From the NCBI GenBank assembly GCA_021732085.1, contig JAKFVQ010000017.1:149727-213726 (forward strand): DNA of 64,000 nt, in the 5' to 3' direction. Shown here piece by piece: positions 9,724 to 18,269 of this stretch. The number at the start of each line of letters is the position of its first letter. The stretch's first letter is position 1. A program made the translations under genes and the position numbers. The DNA is from Candidatus Obscuribacterales bacterium. GTDB taxonomy: Bacteria; Cyanobacteriota; Vampirovibrionia; Obscuribacterales; Obscuribacteraceae. The notes below the pieces were generated by a model, which was not told the DNA's origin, made no database searches, and worked only from the letters and a program-made list of their open reading frames with translations.

Positions 9724-12700
9724 GTGAAATTACCAAAGATAGAGTTGAGAGTGTTCCATCAGGGTTTAATCCTGGTCGGAGTACCACTTCTTATCGAGCT
9801 TCTGCTAATAGGGAATTTATCTCTACTTCTTATTCAGTCTGACAAAGAACACGTAAGAGAGAATCGCTATCGCCATTTTTCCGCAGTCGCGGCGAAGCTT
9901 ATGGCTTTGACGTACGAAGAGCTTTCGCTCTTGCTTGTTTCGATGCAGAGTCGCCGTCCATCTTTTCTCAAGAACTACGAAAAATATAAAGACGAGATCC
10001 GTTTTCTTCAGAAAGATGGAATGAAAACGGCCGAGAACGATCCGTTGCTTGAGGATCAACAAGCAGAGATTAACGACAGCATCAATAATCTGCTCTCAAT
10101 TATGGATAACGTTGCAGACCTGATCGGCTCTGGCAGCGCACTGCAACTATTAGCTGAAATACCTGCACTTGAAGAAAATATGCAATCTGCAAAAGGTGTC
10201 GCACTGGACCGCATAGACGTTATGCGGCGCATCGGACAGCGGGTAACTCAAGATTCGATGAAGCGCATCCAGAAAGTGAGAGACCTGCAGGCACTCATTC
10301 TCTGGGCAGGGCTTTTGATTAATCTTGCGGCAGGCGTTCTTCTGCTGATTTTTTACCGGCGCAATATCATGAAACGGGTAAGTGTCATTAGCTCAAATAC
10401 GCTCTTATTGGCACAGGGCAAAGCTCTTCTCAGTCCAATTCGCGGGAAGGATGAAATTGCCCAACTAGACAGTGCCTTCCATATTATGGAGCAAAGGCTG
10501 AAGTCTGCGCTCGAACGAGAACGCGCTCTGTTTGATAATGCAAGCGACGTAATTTGCGTCCTCGACAGCAACAATCGATTTCTCAGAATAAATCCTGCCT
10601 GCCGCAGACTATGGAATCTTAAACAAGACGACCTATTGCAGAGTAGCCTGTTCGAAATTATCGAGGACGAACAAATCCGATCGGCGCAAGAGACGTTGGC
10701 CGCAGCACGAGCCGTTCCAGAAGCCCAAACATTTGAGTTGAAGATCAAGGCGAAGAGCCGCGGAATCGTCGAAACGCTCTGGTCGGTTTATTGGTCAGCC
10801 AGTGAAGAAAGCATGTACTGCGTTGTGCAAGACATAACCGAGCGAAAACAAATCGACAAAGCAAAGCATCAATTTCTGGCAATGATCAGCTCTGATCTCA
10901 GGCGTCCGCTTGCAAAAATCTCAGACGCCGTTAGTGGACTAGTTAGAATGCCAGAAGCAGAGATTCCTGCGATGGCTGCACAAAAACTTCAGGTGGCAGA
11001 AAAGAACCTCGGGAGACTGCTGAGTCTTGTTAACGACCTTCTGCAATTAGCCGAACTGGAATCAGGGCGTCTAGAAATCTCAAAACATCAATGCTCAATT
11101 AACGAGCTGCTCACGCGTTCGGCCCAAGACGTAGAAGCCTTAGCTGCGAAGAACAATGTAGAGCTTGAAATTGTCGCAGAAGAAATCACTGCGCTCGTCG
11201 ATTCAAACCGCTTAATTCAAGTGATTGTGAACTTACTCTCCAACGCAATCAAATTCTCTCCGCCGGGCGCGACTGTCACATTATCTGCACGGACGGAAGG
11301 AGATTTCATTGAATGCCGGGTAACCGACAGAGGTCGTGGCGTCCCGCCTACGCATCGAGAGCTTATCTTTGAAAAATTCAAACAAGTCGAAGCATCAGAC
11401 GGTAAACGCAAGGCTGGAACAGGGCTTGGATTGCCAATCTGCAAGCAAATAATCGAGGAGCATGGCGGGTTGATCGGAGTAGTCAGCCAAGAGGGGGAGG
11501 GAAGCACCTTCTGGTTCCGTGTACCACTGGATGAAACCTCAAGCATGAAAATCAAAGCGATACGTTTGCAAGAACTCCACGAAAAAGTGAAAGAGGAAAG
11601 CATCCCTAAACTAGTAAACAGCACAGAGAAGCTGACTCCAAGCAAGGCTTCGGCAAGCAGAATTACAGGCAGCCTTACGCTAATGCAGAAGGGTATTTTG
11701 CTGATTGGAATTCCAATTGTTTTCGATTTGCTCTTTGTTGGCAGTATTTCGGTGCTGCTGATGCAAACCGATAGGGCAAGACAGGAAGAATTGAAACAAC
11801 GAAACATAGCATTTGAAACTACCCAGTTAATGGATAACTACCTCAAGACCGCTTTGCTTATGCATGGCAGCAAAACAGAGGCTAGCTGGGTGGCATTCCA
11901 ACAATGCAGGTCGGAAATAAAGTCGTCAAGAGAGCGATTGAAGAAACTGGTAAAGGGAGACAAAATTGCACGCAAACATTTCAAAAACGTCGACACAGTA
12001 AACGAACGTGCAGAAGAGTTTTTTCTGAGCGTTGAAAATAAGCTAGGCAAAAACTACGAGGTCGGAAAACATTTTTCGGCAATGGTGGATAAGACCCGCA
12101 TGATCCCGCTGATTTCTGTGATGTCGCGGCGCTTGCAAATGCTTATTGCCGATGCTGAAACGCAAGAATTCAACCCAGAGAAAAAAGCGCAGCTTCGAGA
12201 ACTACAAGCCGGATTATTGCTAGCCGGACTTAGTACCAGTGTTCTTGCATCAATTTTCCTGGCAATATTTTTCAGCAAAGACATGACTGCTCGCCTTGCT
12301 ACCATGGCGGACAATGCAGAACGGTTTAGTAAAGAGCAGCAACTAAACGAAGAAATTGCCGGTAATGATGAGCTGGCGAGTCTCGACCAAGCATTTCATA
12401 AAACAGCAAAGTCATTGGACGATGCACATAAAAAGGAACGCGCTGTTTTGGATAATTCCCAGGACTTGATCTGTGCCCTTTCGGCAGATGGCCGATTCAC
12501 AAGTGTAAATCCCGCTTGCAAAGGCATGCTTGGATATAATAGCGACGAGTTGCTTCAAATCAAGATATTCGATCTGCTTGATGAAGATAACAAGGCAATC
12601 GCAAGCTCAGCACTGCTTGAACAGAAGAAAGGAAACTCTCACACTTTATTTGAAAGCTATCTACTTAAGAAGGATGGGACGCCCGCATATATTTTGTGGT

Positions 12701-13509
12701 CTGCTTCATTCGACTCAACCGCTGAGAATACTTATTGCATTGCACATGACATTACCGCGCGCAAAGAGCTGGAATCTTTGAAGCGAGAGTTTCTTTCGAT
12801 GGTTAGCCATGATCTGCGCACGCCTTTGGGCTCAATCACGGGGATTGCAAAACTAATCACTGCCGGCGCCTTTGGAAAGCCTGGTGATGCAGCGCAAGTC
12901 GGACTGAGACGGATTAGCGCTGAGGGCGATAAGCTGCTTGAATTGATCAATGACATTTTGGACATTGAAAAGCTAGAAGCTGGGAAAATGCAATTGGTCC
13001 AAGAGGAAGTTGAAATTGGACAGCTCGTTGAAAGCGCTTTAGAGTCAGCCAGACCGGAAGTCAAAAGCGGCGTTGTGCTTTATCTTCCAGAGCCCGTGAG
13101 AATGATTGCGGACAAAGATAGACTTCAACAAGCGCTGACGAATCTTCTGAATTTCGCGCACTCTATTGGAACAACAGATTCACAACAGGTGATCAAAGTG
13201 ACAGTTGCTACAAAGGAATCATTTGTCGAAATTTCGATTGCCTCGCCAGGCGCGCCGTTATCCAAACACGAGCAGCTGGCTCTATTCGATCGCTTTGGCT
13301 ATAGCGGCGATGCAGCAGCACCGCAAATGAATGAGCTGATTGGCGGCTTGGCATTACCGCTAGCAAAAAGAATCATTGAGAATCACGGCGGCAGCATCGA
13401 ACTTCATTCAAAGGCGAACGAAAATACTTTCCGATTGCAGATTCCAAGAACGGTGGCGAAGCCCTCTAGCTCATCCAACGCAGTATCGAATCTGGTACCG
13501 GATTCTTAA
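9724..13509 (+). CDS. tandem sensor histidine kinase with complementary half-active modules
   Basis: 1261 residues made of two TM-sensor-TM-HAMP-PAS-HisKA-HATPase modules in one chain. Module 1: TM helices about 14-37 and 189-212, HAMP, PAS about 265-375, HisKA 380-445, ATPase 490-612. Module 2: TM about 655-680 and 828-852, HAMP, PAS about 905-1015, HisKA 1018-1085, ATPase-like to 1245. In module 1 the phospho-acceptor position is Ser390 (MISSDLRRPL) while the ATP site is intact: N-box Asn507, G1 Asp535 (DRGRG), G2 GTGLGLPI at 565-572. In module 2 the acceptor His1029 (MVSHDLRTPL) is present, but the N-box Asn is Phe (NLLNFAHSIG), the G1 Asp is Ser (ASPGAP) and G2 is GGLALPL. No receiver domain. 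The GTG start has only a weak ribosome site. The 3' end overlaps the convergent Rieske gene by 44 bp. Confidence 0.93.
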   Translation: MKLPKIELRVFHQGLILVGVPLLIELLLIGNLSLLLIQSDKEHVRENRYRHFSAVAAKLMALTYEELSLLLVSMQSRRPSFLKNYEKYKDEIRFLQKDGMKTAENDPLLEDQQAEINDSINNLLSIMDNVADLIGSGSALQLLAEIPALEENMQSAKGVALDRIDVMRRIGQRVTQDSMKRIQKVRDLQALILWAGLLINLAAGVLLLIFYRRNIMKRVSVISSNTLLLAQGKALLSPIRGKDEIAQLDSAFHIMEQRLKSALERERALFDNASDVICVLDSNNRFLRINPACRRLWNLKQDDLLQSSLFEIIEDEQIRSAQETLAAARAVPEAQTFELKIKAKSRGIVETLWSVYWSASEESMYCVVQDITERKQIDKAKHQFLAMISSDLRRPLAKISDAVSGLVRMPEAEIPAMAAQKLQVAEKNLGRLLSLVNDLLQLAELESGRLEISKHQCSINELLTRSAQDVEALAAKNNVELEIVAEEITALVDSNRLIQVIVNLLSNAIKFSPPGATVTLSARTEGDFIECRVTDRGRGVPPTHRELIFEKFKQVEASDGKRKAGTGLGLPICKQIIEEHGGLIGVVSQEGEGSTFWFRVPLDETSSMKIKAIRLQELHEKVKEESIPKLVNSTEKLTPSKASASRITGSLTLMQKGILLIGIPIVFDLLFVGSISVLLMQTDRARQEELKQRNIAFETTQLMDNYLKTALLMHGSKTEASWVAFQQCRSEIKSSRERLKKLVKGDKIARKHFKNVDTVNERAEEFFLSVENKLGKNYEVGKHFSAMVDKTRMIPLISVMSRRLQMLIADAETQEFNPEKKAQLRELQAGLLLAGLSTSVLASIFLAIFFSKDMTARLATMADNAERFSKEQQLNEEIAGNDELASLDQAFHKTAKSLDDAHKKERAVLDNSQDLICALSADGRFTSVNPACKGMLGYNSDELLQIKIFDLLDEDNKAIASSALLEQKKGNSHTLFESYLLKKDGTPAYILWSASFDSTAENTYCIAHDITARKELESLKREFLSMVSHDLRTPLGSITGIAKLITAGAFGKPGDAAQVGLRRISAEGDKLLELINDILDIEKLEAGKMQLVQEEVEIGQLVESALESARPEVKSGVVLYLPEPVRMIADKDRLQQALTNLLNFAHSIGTTDSQQVIKVTVATKESFVEISIASPGAPLSKHEQLALFDRFGYSGDAAAPQMNELIGGLALPLAKRIIENHGGSIELHSKANENTFRLQIPRTVAKPSSSSNAVSNLVPDS

Positions 13510-14602
13510 ATTCACGCCCTTCGCGCTTCGACTCGGCCCATTCCTTTTTGAGGCGCAGGTACCAAGCACCGGGCGTGCCAGCATCCTTGATCGTAGGAAT
13601 CAGTTTAGGCTTAAGCTTAAGATTGCCTTCCTGCATTTTTGCGACGGTTTGATCTTGTCCAAGGAACTCTTTTACGAAGTATTGAACGATCGGCTCTACA
13701 AAAAACTTTGTGCCAGGAAACATCCAATATGTTGTGTGGTTCAACTCTGTGTGCGTTTCATCAATCGGAGTAAGAGTGCTTATACCGGCAAGAATAGTCT
13801 TGCCAGCAAATTGAATATACTCACGACGGCAAGCAGGCAGACGGAAACTAATTTCGGTTTCGATATGTTGTCCAAACAGCTGGAACATGATCGAGTGTTT
13901 CGATGGTTGGTGCTTCACCATCGTCCAACCGGTTCCTTCCGGAACGTAATGCTTCTGTTTCGGCTTCAATGCTTTAGCCGAGCGCCACCACCACGAGTTG
14001 TGGATGTACGGCACGTGCGCTGGATCGATCAAAGCAAGCGCTGCATAATCAATGTGTGTCGGCAGCAGCAACGTAGTTGTTGTCTGTTCGTAAAGCAACT
14101 CACCTAGCCCAGGAGCCTCGGGCACATCCGGCAAATCGTCCGTGGGGTCGCCGAAGAAGACCCAAACTGCACCGCGAACTTCACGGACTGGATAATTCGG
14201 TGTCTTGATTTTGCATAACGGGAAATCTTGATCCTTTGTCAACGATGGTATCGATGTGCAGGTGCCGCTGGTATCAAACTTCCAGCCGTGGAAGCAACAC
14301 ATTACTTCCTTCCCGTCGAAACAACCCTTACTGAGCGGAACGGCCTGGTGAGGACAAATGTCTCTCATCGCAAAAGCCTTGCCATTGCTGTCACGTCCAA
14401 GTAATACTGGCTCGCCGAGCATCGTTTTTGAAAGCATTTTGCCTTCTTTGAGCTGGCTGGAAGCCACGGCAAAATACCACATGTCTTTTAGATACCAGGT
14501 ACCTAGTCCACCTATTTGGTTTTGACTAACGGATTCAAACTCTGAGAGGTCTCGTTCTGAGGCCCCGTCTTCTGAGCTTACCGTTTTGATAGTCGTGTTC
14601 AT
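13466..14602 (-). CDS. Rieske [2Fe-2S] ring-hydroxylating/demethylating oxygenase
   Basis: 378 residues. A Rieske domain is seen at residues 42-150, with cluster ligands C83-x-H85 (ICPHQAVPL) and C102-x2-H105 (CCFHGWKF). The catalytic domain has a mononuclear iron site in IDPAHVPYIHNSWW (Asp and two His). Overall resemblance is to the pheophorbide a oxygenase / vanillate demethylase-like group rather than to alpha subunits of dioxygenases. Such enzymes use O2 and electrons from a ferredoxin or reductase partner; no reductase gene is adjacent and the substrate cannot be told. The start follows a strong GGAGGG. The last 44 bases overlap, tail to tail, the histidine kinase gene. Confidence 0.9.
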   Translation of the reverse strand: MNTTIKTVSSEDGASERDLSEFESVSQNQIGGLGTWYLKDMWYFAVASSQLKEGKMLSKTMLGEPVLLGRDSNGKAFAMRDICPHQAVPLSKGCFDGKEVMCCFHGWKFDTSGTCTSIPSLTKDQDFPLCKIKTPNYPVREVRGAVWVFFGDPTDDLPDVPEAPGLGELLYEQTTTTLLLPTHIDYAALALIDPAHVPYIHNSWWWRSAKALKPKQKHYVPEGTGWTMVKHQPSKHSIMFQLFGQHIETEISFRLPACRREYIQFAGKTILAGISTLTPIDETHTELNHTTYWMFPGTKFFVEPIVQYFVKEFLGQDQTVAKMQEGNLKLKPKLIPTIKDAGTPGAWYLRLKKEWAESKREGREFKNPVPDSILRWMS

Positions 14603-14808
14603 GGATTCCCTCCAGATGAGTCAAGGTTAAGAGAAAGACTCATGGCTTCCAGGATCCTACTGGCGGCAGTCAAGTGAAATCAAGGTAGAGCTACTAATAA
14701 AGTCTGCACCCGTCGAAAAAATTCACCATATGCGAAAAATCTACTTTCCGACCCAGTTGTCAGGCATGGATAATCCTATGATGGCGTACTCCTTAGAAAG
14801 GACCAGAT

Positions 14809-15288
14809 ATGAACCGAGTTCTCACCGCTAGTTTGACAGCACTGTGCATTGCCGGGCTTTGCTTGTCCCCAGTCATGGCACAGGATGCAAAAGGCGGCGA
14901 CGCTGGCAAAGACGCGAAAGAGTCAAAACCGGAAAAAACCGAAAAACCAGAAAAACCAGCCAAGGAAACCAAACTTGGGTCCAAAAGTGGCGGCGGCGAC
15001 GCAAGTCTTGCCGGCAGATTGGCAGGGTTTACAGTCGGCCTCGTCGGCGGCATACCAGTGGCAATTGTCCGCAGAACAGGCATTGAAATCAAACAAGGTG
15101 TTAAAGACCTCGTCGGCGACACGGACAATTGGTTCATCATCATTCCAGCCGGAACACTTGCAGTTCCTTACGGCGCAGTTAGTGGTGGCGCAAGTGGTGT
15201 AATGTACGGCGTGAAAAATGCCTGGTCCGGAGCTGGTGATCAGCCATTCGGCAAAGATTCATTCAGCCTTGGTGACAACATCGACTAA
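14809..15288 (+). CDS. secreted Lys/Glu-rich hypothetical protein with hydrophobic C-terminal half
   Basis: 159 residues. The start ATG follows AAAGGA. A signal peptide (residues 1-24, ending SPVMA) precedes a charged linker of repeated EK(T/P)EKPEKP-like units. The C-terminal half is Gly-rich and hydrophobic (GRLAGFTVGLVGGIPVAIVRR, then IIIPAGTLAVPYGAVSGG), suggesting membrane insertion or oligomerisation in the envelope. Not recognised. Single gene with its own upstream region of about 200 bp. Confidence 0.55.
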   Translation: MNRVLTASLTALCIAGLCLSPVMAQDAKGGDAGKDAKESKPEKTEKPEKPAKETKLGSKSGGGDASLAGRLAGFTVGLVGGIPVAIVRRTGIEIKQGVKDLVGDTDNWFIIIPAGTLAVPYGAVSGGASGVMYGVKNAWSGAGDQPFGKDSFSLGDNID

Positions 15289-15445
15289 GTTCCTGCCAGG
15301 TGCGGCGAGAGCATCGGGAACAATGTAAGGAACATGTAAAATTATCAGCGCGTTCAAGGACGCGTTGTTCGTTTGACCTACTTTGGATGCAAAAAAAAGG
15401 AAACAGGTCTGCAAGCGTGGTTCAACGTAATGAGAGATTTATGTC

Positions 15446-15772
15446 CTAGTGGCGCGAACAAATGAAGTAGCGTACAGGCACTTGAGAATCATTAAAAGCC
15501 TCATGCTGAGCGCCTTCCGGCAAAATCAACATATCGCCTTTTTCTAAGAGTAATTCTTTGCCCTCAACTACAAAACGCATGTTTCCTGATTGAACTACGA
15601 TAAATTCATCATGCCGGTGTTGATGCGGTGCATAATGCGCCCCCGGATCATCTTGCCACGGAAAAATGTAATAGCCTTCTGATATTAGTTCAGCACGAAG
15701 GTCCTTTTCAGAAGCACAATGGCTGTACTTCGCCTTGCGAACAGAAAGCTTAGTCTTAGTCATAAACAACAT
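15446..15772 (-). CDS. cupin-domain protein
   Basis: A single-domain cupin of 108 residues. Motif 1 is HYAPHQHRHDEFIVVQSG, with the His/Glu metal ligands, and motif 2 is GDMLILPEGAQHEAF. Small cupins bind a metal and a small ligand or catalyse isomerase/dioxygenase-type reactions; the substrate is not evident. The frame is open to an ATG at 15838, but that would add a hydrophobic stretch lacking a ribosome site; the ATG at 15772 follows AGGGG and was preferred. The short regions on each side show no partner. Confidence 0.7.
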   Translation of the reverse strand: MLFMTKTKLSVRKAKYSHCASEKDLRAELISEGYYIFPWQDDPGAHYAPHQHRHDEFIVVQSGNMRFVVEGKELLLEKGDMLILPEGAQHEAFNDSQVPVRYFICSRH

Positions 15773-15980
15773 TGCGTCCACCCCTATAGCATCTTGGCAC
15801 AGCAGCAACACAAGAGCAAGAGCTTGAACGCTTTGCAAATGTGGTACATGGAGACAGTTTCAAGAGCATAATAATCGACTCTCTCAATTCACTGCCCTCG
15901 GATGTGACGGAAGCTATGTCCTTCTTGTTTCCAATCGTCTGGTAAAATCAGATCAGATAGTGACCTGGAGCCGAAAAACT

Positions 15981-16178
15981 ATGGATCGCTTAAAAGACCT
16001 ATACAAGAAGACATTCGAGAAAATCGACAGCAATAACGCCGGCTTCTGTGGCACGCAAGAGACCGACGCCAAAACACTCACAGAGCAAGTTGCAAAATCG
16101 CTGATCGTCGGAAAAGAAAACGCAGATGACTTGCTGAAAAACGCAGGCAAGAAGAAGGACAAAAAGCGTTCTCATTAA
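15981..16178 (+). CDS. small Lys-rich hypothetical protein
   Basis: A 65-residue charged protein (DRLKDLYKKTFEKID at the start, KKKDKKRSH at the end) with one Cys. The ATG at 15981 is preceded by GGAG at about 10 bases; an upstream GTG at 15960 would add seven residues. No family recognised. The open frame, plausible ribosome site and helical composition support coding, but the short length leaves doubt. Confidence 0.4.
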   Translation: MDRLKDLYKKTFEKIDSNNAGFCGTQETDAKTLTEQVAKSLIVGKENADDLLKNAGKKKDKKRSH

Positions 16179-16240
16179 AGCGTTCGGCTGAATCGATTCG
16201 ATTCCCGGGCTGCTCCCTCCCATGAAGAGCAAGTTTTTAT

Positions 16241-18181
16241 CTAAGACTCAGCTGTCGAAGAGCTGATTGTGCCATCGTCAGCAGCTGGGTCAGATTTCAC
16301 ATTTGATCTCTTAGACTTGATTTGTGCAAGCAATACCTTCTCGCGATGCTCTGCATTTGTTAGAGCCTCGGCCAATTCTTCCAGGGCACTGTCTATTTCG
16401 GTGATATCGTCACTAGCTTTTCGCTGTACGCCGTTATTCTCGTTTGAGGCAGCCAGCTTGACGGCCCGCTCGGCAAGATGCCGTATTTTACGAGCGCGGA
16501 AATAGTACAGAACGAAGCACAACAGAACGATAGTGTTGAGATAGAAACAGGCGGTGGAGTATGCTCCCAGTTGCGATGCCGCTCTGGTTAACTCTTGGGC
16601 CTTTTCTACTTCGTCCTCCTCTTTCGGCTCGTTAACTAATGAAGTTATCCCCTTGGTTTTTATCTTTTGCAACTGCATCGTAATAGTCGCATCAGAAAGT
16701 GTCCATACGGTGCCCGGTTCTAACTTTCTCAGAAGCCGTTCGGTTTCTCTAACTGTGGCAGTGAACAATGGCGAATTTCTTCGCAACTTTTGCAATTCTT
16801 CTTTGCGTCCAAATCTCTTGAGAGTAGCTTCTTGGTCTTTCATAGCGGCCCGCATGTTTTCCGCCGCGATCGCAAAACTTTCCATATATTTCGGATCACG
16901 TTTCAAGGCATATTCGTGCCCTAGCTCTTGCATGATCAGCGAATTCTTATACATTGCATTATTCAGTCGCACAATTTCATATGAATTGTTTCTCTCCACG
17001 AGCAGATCACGATAACGGTTTTGCATGACAGCAGACCAAAGTGACAATAAACATGAAATACAAGCGACGGCCAGCAGTATCGGCAACATATCAAAAGCGC
17101 GAGCAGCTCTTCTTGCTCTTGAGAGATTCCATGAATTTTGAATCTTGGCAAGAACGCCACCACGATGAGTGAGCTTGATTGCGCGCAGTTCACTCATAAC
17201 ATCGCCGGCCGAGGAAAAGCGATCATCGACGTCCTTAGCAAGACACTTCAGAATGAGTAATTCAATTCTCTGCCTGCTATCTGTTTCCAATTGTGGCGCT
17301 GAAAGCGGCGGTGGCGGTGAATTCAGATGCTTGTTTATGGTCTCGAAAACAGTCTCCCCAGAGAACGGCGGATGACCGCAGAGCGCTTCGTACATGACAC
17401 AGCCAAGCGCGTAGATATCCGAGCGAGCATCAAGAACTCTACCGGAGCATTGCTCTGGACTCATATATAGCGGACTGCCGAACAGTTCACCTGTTTGCGT
17501 TAGCTGTTGCTGCCCCGGAGGGGTATTTTGTATCACTTTAGCTAAGCCAAAGTCTACGATCTTAGCTTGCTCTTTATCCTCCATACTGCTAACCATGATA
17601 TTGCTTGGTTTAAGATCGCGATGAATTACCTGATTGCGGTGTGCATAATCCAAGGCAGCGGCTACCTGCAACATCAGGTCAACAAATCGGTCAAAAGACA
17701 AATTGCCTTGCTGTTTGATCAGCTCGGCAAGTGATCGCCCCTCAATGTAATCCATCACCAGATATGGTGCGCCTTCGCAGACTCCAAAATCCTGCACCGA
17801 AATTATCCCAGGATGCAAAAGCGTGCCCGAAGTCTGAGCTTCTTGCCGGAATCGCATAACTGTTGTTTCATTATGAGCAAGATGGGAATGTAATATCTTC
17901 AGCGCCACAAATTTTTTAGTAAATAGATGACGTGCTTTATAAACTACGCTCATTCCGCCCTTGCCGAGCATGGTAAATACTTCATAGCGATCGGCGTAGA
18001 CGCTGCCTATAATTTCGTACGGCTTAGCAGCATCAGCTTTGATGTTATCGCCCGAAATCGAAGTCATCGACTGGCTGCCACTGCTGAGCAGATTTAAGGC
18101 GGCAGTGCCGGCAATAGCTCCATCCAACAAGGTGGTCTTGTCGGATGGGAGATCTATTGATTCTGTGTCGTCTTGTCCCAT
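16241..18181 (-). CDS. Ser/Thr protein kinase with C-terminal membrane sensor and HAMP-like segment
   Basis: 646 residues. A Hanks-type kinase domain spans about residues 66-335: Gly loop GKGGMSVVY (73-81), ATP Lys95 (FVALKIL), HRDLKPSN with Asp189, DFG at 210-212, and SPLYMSPEQ in the activation segment. It should be active. A TM helix (about 365-385), a helical extracytoplasmic segment of about 145 residues and a second TM (about 540-560) follow. The C-terminal region (DDITEIDSALEELAEAL) aligns by eye with the HAMP part of the two histidine kinases (DELASLDQAFHKTAKSL). It is the last gene of the phosphoketolase / glycogen phosphorylase operon, 88 bp after glgP, so it may couple an envelope signal to carbon-storage enzymes (inference). 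Confidence 0.9.
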   Translation of the reverse strand: MGQDDTESIDLPSDKTTLLDGAIAGTAALNLLSSGSQSMTSISGDNIKADAAKPYEIIGSVYADRYEVFTMLGKGGMSVVYKARHLFTKKFVALKILHSHLAHNETTVMRFRQEAQTSGTLLHPGIISVQDFGVCEGAPYLVMDYIEGRSLAELIKQQGNLSFDRFVDLMLQVAAALDYAHRNQVIHRDLKPSNIMVSSMEDKEQAKIVDFGLAKVIQNTPPGQQQLTQTGELFGSPLYMSPEQCSGRVLDARSDIYALGCVMYEALCGHPPFSGETVFETINKHLNSPPPPLSAPQLETDSRQRIELLILKCLAKDVDDRFSSAGDVMSELRAIKLTHRGGVLAKIQNSWNLSRARRAARAFDMLPILLAVACISCLLSLWSAVMQNRYRDLLVERNNSYEIVRLNNAMYKNSLIMQELGHEYALKRDPKYMESFAIAAENMRAAMKDQEATLKRFGRKEELQKLRRNSPLFTATVRETERLLRKLEPGTVWTLSDATITMQLQKIKTKGITSLVNEPKEEDEVEKAQELTRAASQLGAYSTACFYLNTIVLLCFVLYYFRARKIRHLAERAVKLAASNENNGVQRKASDDITEIDSALEELAEALTNAEHREKVLLAQIKSKRSNVKSDPAADDGTISSSTAES

Positions 18182-18269
18182 CGAAGCACTGGCTGGATAT
18201 CAGCCAAAATGTGCCCAGAAATTGTCATATTCAAACTACTGAGGGACTGTGATTGCGCCTCTCCGCAGA

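Noticed and set aside
13376..14107. Plus-strand open frame of 243 codons opposite the Rieske gene
   Set aside because: The minus strand encodes a clear Rieske oxygenase there; the plus frame has no ribosome site or recognisable motif.
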